From the NCBI GenBank assembly GCA_029339505.1, contig JAQISU010001239.1:4398501-4462500 (forward strand): DNA of 64,000 nt, read 5' to 3'. Each line of letters begins with the position of its first letter. The first letter of the stretch is position 1. This DNA comes from Unio delphinus. Lineage: Eukaryota > Mollusca > Bivalvia > Unionida > Unionidae. The notes beneath the pieces are model-generated. The model was given only the letters and a program-made list of their open reading frames with translations, did not search any database and had not been told where the DNA came from. This document shows positions 47,158 to 56,202 of this stretch, one piece after another. Both the position numbers and the translations under genes were made by a program.

Positions 47158-47405
47158 CGCCTAGGGCCCCGAGTAGCCGAGTGGTCTAAAGCGCTCTTCG
47201 TTACGGATCACTGCCATCTAATCTCTATCTGCGTTGGTTCGAGTCTCAGATTCGGCCAATGTGGGTATCTGAGAAAGCTTACCAGTAGCTTCTCGTGGGT
47301 CGGTGGTTCTATCCGGGGTTTTTCCCGGTTTCTTTCTCCACCATTAATTCTGACCGCCATGTATAGCCTATCGTGCGCTGAAAAAGGGCATTAAATCCAG
47401 CAATC
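47158..47405 (+). mobile_element. tRNA-derived SINE, family 2, molluscan-type tail
   Basis: The head has an A box TAGCCGAGTGG with GTCTAAAGCG, as in Leu/Ser-type tRNAs, and a B box GGTTCGAGTCT about 60 bases on. The body runs GAAAGCTTACCAGTAGCTT, GGTCGGTGGTT, TTTCCCGGTTTC, CTGACCGCCATGTATAG and a GGGCATTAAA end. I associate this body with widespread molluscan SINEs, which is the best single clue to the host. It sits exactly between the broken polymerase and the integrase tail of copy B. Confidence 0.75.
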
Positions 47406-47410
47406 TATAA

Positions 47411-47497
47411 ACTGGATTCAACTGCCCCTCAACGAGGATTTACTCGACAACAATTTCAAGTGATACCCTAGGATACTCAATTACCACCGCGGGGTCT
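47411..47497 (+). pseudogene. Copy B: integrase C-terminal tail
   Basis: The forward frame reads STAPQRGFTRQQFQVIP, a stop, then DTQLPPRG. The same tail follows the integrase core in copy C (61180-61260: STAPQRGFVREHFQVIPKD...LPPR). The integrase core itself is missing from copy B, cut off by the SINE or an older deletion. The tail converges on the helicase gene with almost no gap, as in copy C. Confidence 0.75.
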
Positions 47498-50400
47498 TAA
47501 TTAGGATTTTCAAAGACAATTCTTCGAAGCTGATTTATTTTTCTTACTCTGGATACTGCAAGATAGACTAAATTTGACCATTCGATGCGATTATCTACTA
47601 TCCAAACAATTGTATCCGATATAGTCAATCCCTGTGAAGAATGTATCGTCGCTGCGTATCCTAAAGTCCACGGGGATTTATTAGCACGCAATGCATCTTC
47701 AACGACGCTGATATCAACCAGCACAATATCATTTAATACGAGAATTTGTTTTCTTGACTCTGTCAAGCCTGGAATATCAACTTCAATGTTCTGTTTTCGT
47801 GTATCCGATTGCCTATAACAAAGGGGTACTGGAAGCGTTGAAAATTTTTTTTTATGCAATTCAAATAACTTCATCTGAAGTGTGTCTCTGACTATTTTTC
47901 TACTTGCAATTATCAAATCATTTGGTCTCCATGTTTCCCAAAACTCATTCATGGGAGTTTCTGAAATTATTTCACGGGCTATTTCACACTGGAATCTATC
48001 CGGTTGTAATCTAATTAGTTTCTTAAATTCTTTTAATTCATTATCAAGTGATCTATAATCAGTACTAATTTCTTCATAATAGTCTGCAAAACCCCTTAGC
48101 CATTCATGTGGGGATGCACCGACAAATGGTGGGGGTTGGCCGTGATCACCGCACATGACGACTTTTGTAGTTTTCAATAACAACCACTCAAGAAATATTT
48201 GTAATACATCTAATGACACTGTGCATATTTCATCCCAAATGATGATTTCAGGAATAAATGTTTCGCCCATACGCTCAGGAGTCCACTTATCTCCTTTCCA
48301 TCGAAAGAAACTGTGATAAGTACAGGCATTTACCCCTCGCTATATCATCTTTCTTGCAAGTCTGTGAGTTGGTGTTAGAACAATCATGTTTGGATTAGAA
48401 ACGCGGAATAATTCAATTGCACGTGTTGTCTTTCCTGACCCGCCACAGCCGTTTAAATAAACTGTTTTATACCGGCATATTGGATCAGATACCGGTGGTG
48501 CATTAGAAAATTCTGAACACTGATTGCTTTTTAAATAATTATTTTCAATTGTAACATCTGCTGATTGAATATAATCATGAAGCATTTCTCGCTTAATTCT
48601 CCATGATCCCCAATTCTCGTTGCCAGTAGCTTTGCTACTGCTTATAAAATCAGCCATATCGCTTTTTAAGTAAAATGAATCAGTGGCAACTCTAACTGCG
48701 GTGTTAGGAAATCTATTTATCATTGAAAATAAATTGATAGAAGCATAACCGAGCATAGAAGCTCTTAAGTGTGTATACTGCGGATTGTACCCATCGTTGT
48801 AAGTAACAATTGTACCCAATTTGGTTCCAGCGGACAGAAATGCGACTTTACGATTGACATATATCCCCTTATTCGTTAGATCCGCGATTACAAAATCGTA
48901 TTCAGCATTGTCTATAATTAATCGTGAAGAATATCTTGTACTATCATATTTGCCACCCTGGGTGAATTTACCGATTATTCTTCGTCCAAGATCTTTTGCT
49001 TCGTTGTTTCTGATTTCAAATAACTGTTTAGACCAATCCATGATTTGTTGTTCATTAAAATCAGTAAACAGTTTTTGCTGTTCGCTAATTATTTTTTCTA
49101 GATCGGGTTGTGGTAACCAGACTGATTTCTGTGCTCGATAGGATATAATTGCTTCACTGACAATTAATGATTTTAACATCCCACAATCGATCATATACCG
49201 TAACAACACTATTGGCATCCAGTGTTTTTCAGACATGTGTTTACCAATAAAAACATAACTACACGGATGAAGTCCTGTAGCTAATTCAAATGATACTACA
49301 CGAGCGAATCCTGTTAAATCAAAATCAGGTAGTGGTCCATTAATCGCAACACGGGTCATTTCGTGTGTGGGGTGTCCAAATCGTTTGAAGTATTCGCTAC
49401 ATTCTCCATATCCGAGAAAACTCCCTGGATAACACGCAATCATATCAACGGAAATAACGGTTTCAGTGTCATATTTTGTATTCCATAACCCTCCATGGCT
49501 ATATTCAAGACAGGACAATCTGACATCTGATAAAAACTCACTCCTTGTTGGTTTCCACGCGTTTTTCTTCCTAGCAAAATGTGCTACAACTGATGGTAGT
49601 GTAAAACAATTTGTTAGTAATTGTTCGATTATTCCCCCAGAACTCTGGGGAGAAAACTCACTAACTAGTTGTTTCATTTGATTATGCAGCTCTTCAGTAC
49701 GGTACAATTCTCCGTTGGGTCTTACAAACTGATCGAATCCACATTCATCGTCTGCAGCACTGTGAAAAAGCCACATCGACACAGGATCGTTTTTACTCAA
49801 ATTGTAAATAGCATCAAATAATTTCTGTTCGGAAAAAACTCTTCGGTTTGGGATAGATATTTTACGGTTCTATCCCGCGAGAATATTGTTACTGCGGATG
49901 ACCACGCGTGTTCGTTTAGATCAATAATTTCAATTGGAGCTCCTTTTTTTGATTGATATTTCGGTTCGTGTAATACTTCTCCGGTTATTGTCGTTACTGA
50001 TATTGGAAATCTCAATGATGTTTCTAATTTGATTATATCCTGAATTGTTGCCCCATGCTGTTTTACTGTCAGTTCCCATTCGGTTATTTTTTTTCGTCTT
50101 AGATCAGTCAATTTATTTCCCCGGGACGCATTTGTGAAGTGTTCCATTATTCGTGTTGCTACACAATTAAGCCTTGACGAAGAATATTTCATGGGTGCTA
50201 GTTTTGCAATATCAGGTTTGTCATTTAACGGATATATCCCGTAAACAACTGCTGTTACAGGATAAGATCTTTCGTAGTATGGTTTGTCAATTCCAGTCAA
50301 AATTCCTGGTTTGGAATCTTGATTCACAGTGACAGTTTTCTTGTCCTTGAGAATGGGTTCGTATTTATCCCTAATGATCCAATTTCCAGTGTCGTCACGG

Positions 50401-50680
50401 ATAAGGAATTTGATTCTAAAAAATGCCTTTTCCGCGAAAGATGTGAAATTATCACTGCTGCATTTTCATCATTCATGGTAGCGTCAACACTACCATCAAT
50501 TTGAAATGTTGACCAACAATGAGCTGCCCCATCACGCTTGAATTCATTTAAACAGTCTCTGATTTTACTAATCATGGTTCTATCAGGACTTTTATTCTTG
50601 GGGGTATCAGAAACTCTATCAAGATTGAATTGAGCATTTTTCCAGGGCGTTATGTTCGATAATCTCTTGAACACTTTCAT
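47497..50680 (-). CDS. Copy B: family B DNA polymerase-SF1 helicase fusion, three breaks
   Basis: One gene of about 1060 codons read in four pieces from the ATG at 50680. The N-terminal third is of unknown fold. The middle carries family B polymerase motifs: VDMIACYPGS (motif A, near 49440), a YTHLRASMLGYASINL helix (motif B-like) and VATDSFYL (motif C, 48668-48692). The C-terminal third is an SF1 helicase of the Pif1/RecD group: GCGGSGKTT (Walker A), IIIWDE (Walker B), CGDHGQPPPF (motif III), YAATIHSSQGLT (motif V) and YLAVSRVR (motif VI). It probably replicates the element. The frame changes near 50420-50430 and near 49835-49840 both fall at runs of six T on the coding strand; at 48340-48342 there is an in-frame TAG. 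It starts 63 bases from the divergent zinc-finger gene. Confidence 0.87.
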
Positions 50681-50743
50681 ATTATAATTAAAACAAGCAT
50701 TTAAATGAAGGATTTATGTATAATGAATCATTGCAAATGGCTC
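50681..50743. promoter_or_regulatory. Divergent promoter region
   Basis: The 63 AT-rich bases between the minus-strand polymerase-helicase start and the plus-strand zinc-finger start contain ATATTATAATTAAAACAAGC. The same gap with a similar sequence is kept in copy C (63315-63387), which supports a conserved two-way promoter. Confidence 0.5.
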
Positions 50744-51086
50744 ATGATTGGATCAGTGACTCCTTGTAACAAATCATGCAGAAATGAGTTCTGTGGGTAT
50801 CATATGCAAAGTTTTCGACGTGGAAGCCTTGGTCCGTTACCCTGTATTCGTTGTGGTGTTGGGGGTCAGGGGAAAATCACAGTTTTTTCTAAATTGTGGT
50901 GGAAAGCGATACAGGGAGTTGAAGCGTTATTATGATAAAAGAATCAAAAATGGAAAATCAATCAAAACTTCTGACACCGACTGTGTCCTTGACACTGACA
51001 AAGTCAGCGACAAAATCATAAGAACCCCCCAAGACTACATTGAAAGATTTATTATTAAACCAAACAATGAAGTAGACAAACAATAA
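50744..51086 (+). CDS. Copy B: small zinc-binding protein, one frameshift
   Basis: The ATG at 50744 is kept in copy C at 63388. The protein reads MIGSVTPCNKSC...FCGYH...LPCIRCGVG and, after a frame change at the G5 run 50861-50865, continues with GKSQFFLNCGG and KRYRELKRYY, then a charged tail. Cysteines spaced CxxxC, FCGxH, CxxC and CGG suggest one or two zinc sites. I do not recognise the family. It lies in front of the HNH gene with a 12-base gap. A DNA- or RNA-binding role is inference. Confidence 0.6.
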
Positions 51087-51098
51087 TATAGTATATAA

Positions 51099-51612
51099 AT
51101 GAACCAAGAATTCAGACTACACCCAGTGATTAAAAATTATGAAGCATCCAGTGATGGTATCGTAAGAAACCGTAGACTGAAGAAATCAGTTGGTGTTGTG
51201 AGTAATCAAGGGTATTTGAGATTTACTGTATAAGGGGGGGGGGGGGGAAGAAAAGAAAACTTATCACAATCATCGTTTCGTATTTGAATGCTTTTATGGA
51301 TTGATCGAGGGTGATTTTGTTATTGATCACAAGGATTCTAATCCGAAGAACAATTCTTTATCAAATCTGCAAGCTGTTACCCAGAGTGAGAATTTGAAAC
51401 GGGGGAAGACTGGTACTTGCAAAACGGTTGGGAAGAGACCCGTAAAATCCTTGAATACAGCAACTAAAGAAGAAAAAATATTTCAATCGATAGCTAGCGC
51501 CGGTAGGCACCTCGATATTTGTTCACCTTCTGTACGGAAAGTTGCAGAGGGGATAACCAAGACGGCGATTTCAAAAAAGAGCGGACAAAAAGTTCAATTT
51601 AGTTATGTCTAA
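51099..51612 (+). CDS. Copy B: HNH homing-type endonuclease with NUMOD domains, broken at a G14 run
   Basis: The first part, MNQEFRLHPVIKNYEASSDG, is a NUMOD4-like N-terminus. The frame stops at 51231-51233, directly before fourteen G at 51234-51247. Beyond the run, the frame from about 51250 gives YHNHRFVFECF, DFVIDHKDSNPKNNSLSNLQ (the HNH core with H, N and H) and then KPVKSLNTATKEEKIFQSI, SAGRHLDICSPSVRKV, a NUMOD1-type DNA-binding helix. Such proteins are site-specific nicking or cleaving enzymes and are common in phages and large DNA viruses. A decayed counterpart is present in copy C (63640 on), so the gene is an old part of the element. Confidence 0.82.
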
Positions 51613-51655
51613 TGCGTCATATTTTTCATTTAGAAATATAGAATTATTATAGAAT

Positions 51656-51988
51656 ATGAACTCCGAAAAAATGAATAGCATTATAGCTGAAATTTTAAAA
51701 TTGAAAAGTCAGGATATCAAACTATCAGATGGCTTAAATCCTGATCAAATTGTGTCAGATTTTCAGGATATAGAATACAGAGTTAACAACAATAAATATA
51801 TGCTGCCAAAGAAATATGCGCTCATCAAAAAAATTCAGAATTCTGTTCGGGACTGTCTTGCATTATCCAGTGAAGTAAGTGTGTTCGTCCCGTTATATAC
51901 TATCGTGGAAGGAATACGAAAAGAATTGGGTAACGAATACGAATTGAAAAAAGAAGTCAACTCTAAAATTAAAAATATTTCATACTGA
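51656..51988 (+). CDS. Copy B: unknown 110-residue protein
   Basis: An intact frame starting MNSEKMNSIIAEILKLK. It is mostly charged and helical, without cysteines suited to metal binding and without a membrane segment. It lies between the HNH gene and the hairpin array. I do not recognise it. Its position at the edge of the array makes a role with that DNA possible but unproven. Confidence 0.55.
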   Translation: MNSEKMNSIIAEILKLKSQDIKLSDGLNPDQIVSDFQDIEYRVNNNKYMLPKKYALIKKIQNSVRDCLALSSEVSVFVPLYTIVEGIRKELGNEYELKKEVNSKIKNISY

Positions 51989-52029
51989 ATAAAAAATCGA
52001 TGGACCGTTAATGAATGATCAAAATAGAA

Positions 52030-52721
52030 TGTGGAAAGTGTGGAATTAATTATTTTTTATACAATTTCCACACTTTCCACAAACCTGATAGAGCCGTTAA
52101 AATAACAAAAAAAAAAGACTTCCACGGTGGTGTTAAAAATCATCCTACATGTCATTGATAAAAAAAGTGGGGAAAGTGTCAGTATTATATATTTTTTATA
52201 CAATCATGACACTTTCCCCATCGATGGTAGAAGCTGTTATAGGATGAAATAACACTTCCATGACTGTCTCACGATCGGTGGGGAATCGGCACATTACATT
52301 CTATTTATATGAAAAGGTGCCGTTTCCCCATCAATGATAGAAGCTGTTTTATGATGAAATAACACTTCCACGGTGGTGTTAAAAATCATCTGACATGTCA
52401 AAAAATGGGGAAAGTGTGGTATTAATTATTTTTTATACAATTTCCCCACTTTCCCCATACTTGATAACGCCCTTAAAATGTCAAAATAACAATTCCATGA
52501 CCGTATCAAAAATCATCCGACATGTCAAAAAATGGCGAAAGTGTGGTATTAAATATTTTTTATACAATTTTCACACTTTCGCCATCAATGATAACGCCGC
52601 TAAAACATCAAAATAACACTTCCACGGTAGTGTTAAAAATCATCCGACATGTCATTGATGTATAAAAAATGGAGAAAGTGTGGTATTAATTATTTTTATA
52701 CAATTTCCACACTTTCTCCAT
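52030..52721. repeat. Array of six hairpin units with covarying stems
   Basis: Six inverted repeats about 111-138 bases apart: 52030-52081 (16-base arms, perfect), 52168-52220 (14, perfect), 52279-52330 (13, one mismatch), 52405-52458 (15, one mismatch), 52532-52585 (14, perfect) and 52669-52721 (15, perfect). Arms share GAAAGTGTG but differ at set positions (GTGG, GGGG, GGCG, GGAG), and each change is matched in the opposite arm. Loops are 20-26 bases of TATTAATTATTTTTTATACA type. Spacers share GATAACGCCCTTAAAATGTC, AACACTTCCACGGTGGTGTT and AATCATCCGACATGTCA. The array separates the replication block from the virion block. Possible roles are replication origin, packaging site, transcription barrier or hairpin RNA source. 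Confidence 0.95.
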
Positions 52722-52781
52722 CGATGATAACGCCCTTAAAATGTCAAAATAACACTTCCACGGCGGTGTTAGGCCGGATTG

Positions 52782-52824
52782 AAAAATTGTTTTACAATTG
52801 AAAAATTGTTTGCGATTTCAAATA
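52782..52824 (+). promoter_or_regulatory. Inter-gene palindromic motif before the 279-residue gene
   Basis: GAAAAATTGTTTTACAATTG and a second GAAAAATTG stand directly before the ATG at 52825. A nearly identical arrangement precedes the ATG at 53724. AATTG-TTTTA-CAATT can fold. It is a candidate late promoter or RNA element. Confidence 0.5.
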
Positions 52825-53661
52825 ATGGTCAATGAAGCATTAACGACCCGATTGGCTCGTGAACGACTAGATGCAATTAAGAGATTTATACCAATTCGTG
52901 ACTCTGTAAGGAATAAACTGCAAGCGAGACAGAGTCTTCAGACTGATTTTGCTGAGTGGTCTGAAGAATTGTTTAAACCAATAACCACAGCAACGAAGGA
53001 GGTAGTGTCAACAATCTCTGAACAAGGAAAGACCTTTCTCCCTGTTTTAGAAAAAATAGCAAAAGAGACTAAACAAACAAAAAAATCACTAAAAACACTT
53101 CCTCAGGATATATCAAGTGGACGACCTAAATCAAAGAAATTAGCGGAACTATTTACCGATGAAGCTAAACAACTAATTCTCAATGAGAAGGAGGGCAATT
53201 TAAGTGAATTTGCTGCTAACAGCTATGATTCACAAGAGCAGTTTTTCACGGACAATTATACGGATTATAGAATGTCACTTAATGAATGGGCTGATATAGT
53301 GTATGAAATAAATACCGGAAGTATAGATAGAAGGAAGACGAAATATCGAGAATTTAAGAGAAATTTTAATTATCATTTACAACGCCAATCAAAACAAGAA
53401 GAACTTGATGATGATGAAGCAACTGGTTATAGCGGGAAGGGATTAGGGACCCCAAGTAGGGTATGTCCTGATAGTGTTATCAATGATATATCACGATTAG
53501 ATGTTCTAATCGGAGGGTTCCGGGCTGGAAATAACTTACCGGAAATAATTAATGAAGCAGCTGATATCTGTAGACGGTTATTTCAAGTTGGTATCATGGA
53601 TATCAAAGCATACCGAGGTTTCATTAGCGATTTAGTGGAAAATGGGTATCATAGTGACTGA
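52825..53661 (+). CDS. Copy B: 279-residue virion-block protein
   Basis: I chose the ATG at 52825 (MVNEALTTRL) because it follows the palindromic leader shared with the next gene. The protein is rich in charged helices with likely coiled coil around residues 60-95, no membrane segment and a YSGKGL motif near residue 205. The same six residues occur in the pX/pVI-like protein. The C-terminus (SRLDVLIGGFRAGNN...GIMDIKAYRGFISD) looks like a small helical domain. It is the first gene after the hairpin array and one of the few with no break. I do not recognise it. Position suggests a structural or packaging role, with YSGKG a possible protease site. Confidence 0.65.
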   Translation: MVNEALTTRLARERLDAIKRFIPIRDSVRNKLQARQSLQTDFAEWSEELFKPITTATKEVVSTISEQGKTFLPVLEKIAKETKQTKKSLKTLPQDISSGRPKSKKLAELFTDEAKQLILNEKEGNLSEFAANSYDSQEQFFTDNYTDYRMSLNEWADIVYEINTGSIDRRKTKYREFKRNFNYHLQRQSKQEELDDDEATGYSGKGLGTPSRVCPDSVINDISRLDVLIGGFRAGNNLPEIINEAADICRRLFQVGIMDIKAYRGFISDLVENGYHSD

Positions 53662-53676
53662 AATCACTAGTGATTA

Positions 53677-53723
53677 ATTGAAAAATTGTTTTACAATTGA
53701 AAAATTGCTAGCAATTTCAAATA
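53677..53723 (+). promoter_or_regulatory. Inter-gene palindromic motif before the minor protein gene
   Basis: This repeats the 52782-52824 motif, ending in the perfect palindrome AAATTGCTAGCAATTT nine bases before the ATG at 53724. Confidence 0.55.
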
Positions 53724-54157
53724 ATGATCATACACTACAATCATGATAAACCAGCCAGTGTCTATGTAGTTCATTCACGATTGCTTGTTTATAGAGCATA
53801 TTACGGAGATGGTTTCAGTGATACCATTGCAGGGTTATTTTCAAGAATGGCCCCAAAAGTGATGCCGTTAGCTAAACAACTAGGAATGAAAGCCATTGAT
53901 GTTATTAGTGATAAGGGTATGTTGGAGATCTTGCTGGAAAAGCGTTTTCAGCCGCGAAGAATAAAATAACATCATTAGTTAGACGAAAAAAGAAACCGGT
54001 ACCATTGCCATCTACAGCATAGATGCCTGCAAGTGTTAGTAAAATAATAAATAACGCAGTAGATGAAAAATTAGCGTCGCTGGTGACTCCGAGTGACCAA
54101 GATAACATGATAGCAAACATGATAGCGGGAAGTGGCTTTAAAAAAACACGACGATGA
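53724..54157 (+). CDS. Copy B: small hydrophobic minor virion protein, broken
   Basis: From the ATG at 53724 the protein reads YYGDGFSDTIAGLFSRMAPKVMPLAKQLGMKAIDVISDKG, quoted here only as the motifs GLFSRMAPK and AKQLGMKAID. It then changes frame near 53915 to a basic, lysine-rich stretch (SLVRRKKKPVPLP), meets an in-frame TAG near 54019 and ends at 54157. An amphipathic glycine-rich start plus a basic tail resembles adenovirus-like minor core or membrane-active proteins. This is inference from layout, not a family match. A remnant is present in copy A. Confidence 0.55.
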
Positions 54158-54219
54158 AAATCTTTTACGATGAAAATCGTTTACGATTTCACGATTTAGA
54201 CTCTAATAAATAGAATAAA
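54158..54219 (+). promoter_or_regulatory. Hairpin motif before the capsid gene
   Basis: GAAAATCGTTTACGATTTC can fold into an imperfect hairpin. It lies before AATAAATAGAATAAAATG. The same TTTACGATTT phrase occurs before the gene at 55699. Confidence 0.5.
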
Positions 54220-55635
54220 ATGTTCAAAAGGTCACCTGATCCAGCATTTGATATGGATACCCCAGTGCTCAAGAATGATTCTGTACGCGATTTTCAATTT
54301 TATTCTTATCACGCAGTACAACCAGATCTCCGATCGCGAATTGAACTTCAAGTTCATGATACCAGTAAATATTTTCTACCGTGTGAGGCATTTATTGAAG
54401 TAGAAGGAGAACTTGTAACAAATATTGCAGCTGATACCCCATATGACAATAACCCATCTATCAAAGTTGGGTTTGTTAATAACGGTATTATGGCGTTATT
54501 TGAAAGTGCAAGATATCTCATTGATGGAAAAGAAATTGAATCCATTGACCGTGAAGTTGATGTGGCCACAACAATCATAGGGTTAGCAAGATATTCTGAT
54601 GATTATACAAGATCAGCTGGTCCATCTATGATGTTTTCTAAGGATATTACTGATCACCCTGAACACGCCCAGTATTCTAGAGTAAAGGCAACACTAGCCA
54701 CTGCAGTTGATCCAGCACCAGCCGGATATACAAGACCAGCTGGTACTTTTAATGTCATTAATAATATTACTAATTACAACCTAGGATTTGCAACACGCGT
54801 AGCAACGTTGCAAGGGCAGCGTCGACGATTTTCATGTGCGATTCCACTGCATCATATATTTGGATTCTGTAGAAACGTCCGAAAAGTTATTTATGGAGCG
54901 AAGCATACAGTAGCACTCGTGAGAAAGGGTACTGATGATGATGCAATCTGGCGTGATGCTGGGGTTGCTGCCGGTAAAGTTATTTTAACAAAAATATCAT
55001 TGTGGATGCCAGTGTTAACTCCATCAATCACCGAAGAACAGCGACTACTAGAATTTATGGACCAAGGAGGAAAGTCGTTGTTAAGTTGGTTATCAGTGAC
55101 TACGGATATTAAACAAGACAGTGTTGATGGTATATTCACATGGCACCTGGCATCAAAACAAGGTGTTTCAGCTCCACGTCATATATTTATTGCATTACAG
55201 AATAATGCGCGAGTTGGTAATCAAGAGCGAAGCCATATGATATTTGATCAGTTAGGTGTTAATGAAGTCAAGCTGAGAATAAACGGACAGCAGGAACCAT
55301 CCGAGGATATACAACTTGATTACGGTCAAAATCATATTGCACGTGTATATCATAACCTGTTGTCATATATGGCACGTGATCAAAATGTGGATACTGGTTT
55401 GCAAATATCACAATTGGATTTTAAAAGCCTCTATCCGATTTATTACTTTTCACTGGAACATCTTGATTTAACAAGACAATTTGTCGTTGATATACACTTT
55501 AGAGCCCGTGTAACCCGTCCTGGTGGTATTGCTAATTATAGAGCAGTTGCTGTCATTCTCAGTGATAAATCAATGCTACTTGAAGGTGTTGGAGGAAGAA
55601 TGAGAGTGGTAGATGCACCAGTGGAAAATATGTAA
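54220..55635 (+). CDS. Copy B: major capsid protein candidate, double jelly-roll type
   Basis: An intact 471-codon frame, the longest in the virion block. The N-terminus FDMDTPVLKNDSVRDFQFY leads into beta-rich sequence (IELQVHDTSKYFLPCEAFIE, ALFESARYLIDGKEIES). The centre has IPLHHIFGFC and KVIYGAKHTVALVR, and the end has a second strand-rich part (LDFKSLYPIYYF, VDIHFRARV). Length and strand pattern fit a double jelly-roll capsid protein of the Polinton/adintovirus kind, and the setting between a minor protein, a pX/pVI-like protein and an adenain-like protease agrees. I rely on context and general resemblance, not on a computed fold. The gene is wholly missing from copy A. Confidence 0.7.
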   Translation: MFKRSPDPAFDMDTPVLKNDSVRDFQFYSYHAVQPDLRSRIELQVHDTSKYFLPCEAFIEVEGELVTNIAADTPYDNNPSIKVGFVNNGIMALFESARYLIDGKEIESIDREVDVATTIIGLARYSDDYTRSAGPSMMFSKDITDHPEHAQYSRVKATLATAVDPAPAGYTRPAGTFNVINNITNYNLGFATRVATLQGQRRRFSCAIPLHHIFGFCRNVRKVIYGAKHTVALVRKGTDDDAIWRDAGVAAGKVILTKISLWMPVLTPSITEEQRLLEFMDQGGKSLLSWLSVTTDIKQDSVDGIFTWHLASKQGVSAPRHIFIALQNNARVGNQERSHMIFDQLGVNEVKLRINGQQEPSEDIQLDYGQNHIARVYHNLLSYMARDQNVDTGLQISQLDFKSLYPIYYFSLEHLDLTRQFVVDIHFRARVTRPGGIANYRAVAVILSDKSMLLEGVGGRMRVVDAPVENM

Positions 55636-55698
55636 TTGAAAATCCGAAGGATTTTCCATTGAATCGTTTTACGATTTAGAATCAATCTATTATGTATA
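55633..55698 (+). promoter_or_regulatory. Two short hairpins between capsid and pX/pVI-like genes
   Basis: GAAAATCCGAAGGATTTTC has a perfect 8-base stem, and AATCGTTTTACGATT a perfect 6-base stem. They stand in the 63-base gap before the ATG at 55699 and may terminate one transcript and start the next. Confidence 0.55.
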
Positions 55699-56182
55699 AT
55701 GTCGTATAGTGTTATTAGTGTTGCGTTAACCCCCGGTCAAATCAAGAAATTGCAATCAGAGTCTGCTAAAAAATGTGGAACCACAATCACGCTGAAACCC
55801 AATCAAATGACTGGCGGGGCGAATAAATTATCGCTGACAACTCGTCAAGTAAAACACTTCAATGATGCACTAGTAGCAAATAAAGGTGTTCAGATTACTA
55901 TTTCTGCGGATGCTATCAAAAATATGATTAAAACCGCCGGTATATTCCCGTTATTTGCTGCGTTACCAGGATTAATTGCAGCGGATGCACCAGCAGTTGC
56001 AAAAGCAGTCGCATTGGGGGGCAGCTGGAGGCTTGGGAGCAAAAGCGATACAAGGCATTACTGAATCATATGAACCGAAGAAGGGACGAGGGTATAAAAA
56101 AAAGAGAAAGGGTCTAAGACTACCAGGAACCCCGTATTCATGGTACAGCGGAAAGGGTCTAAGACTAGGACCGGTTTACTAG
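55699..56182 (+). CDS. Copy B: pX/pVI-like minor capsid protein, one frameshift
   Basis: MSYSVISVALTPGQIKKLQ opens a protein with a hydrophobic middle (IFPLFAALPGLIAADAPAVAKAVALG). After a frame change at the G6 run 56016-56021 it continues GGLGAKAIQGI, a basic stretch KKGRGYKKKRKG and a C-terminal YSGKGLRLGP. A hydrophobic segment followed by a basic, glycine-rich tail in front of the protease gene is the layout of Polinton and adenovirus pX/pVI-like cement proteins. It is probably cleaved by the neighbouring protease, and its end overlaps the open frame of that gene. A fragment survives in copy A. Confidence 0.68.
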
Positions 56183-56202
56183 TTGAGGAATCTTTGATTC
56201 CT

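Noticed and set aside
47170..47245. tRNA-Leu or tRNA-Ser gene
   Set aside because: Only the D-arm and B box are tRNA-like, no complete cloverleaf forms, and a SINE body follows.
49800..50430. Programmed -1 frameshifting in the polymerase-helicase gene
   Set aside because: Both breaks lie at T6 runs, but the runs are not in the phase of a standard slippery heptamer and I see no pseudoknot. Run-length error or mutation is simpler.
52030..52721. CRISPR array
   Set aside because: The repeated parts are long hairpins that vary from unit to unit, while the spacers are the conserved part, the reverse of a CRISPR layout. The setting is also eukaryotic.
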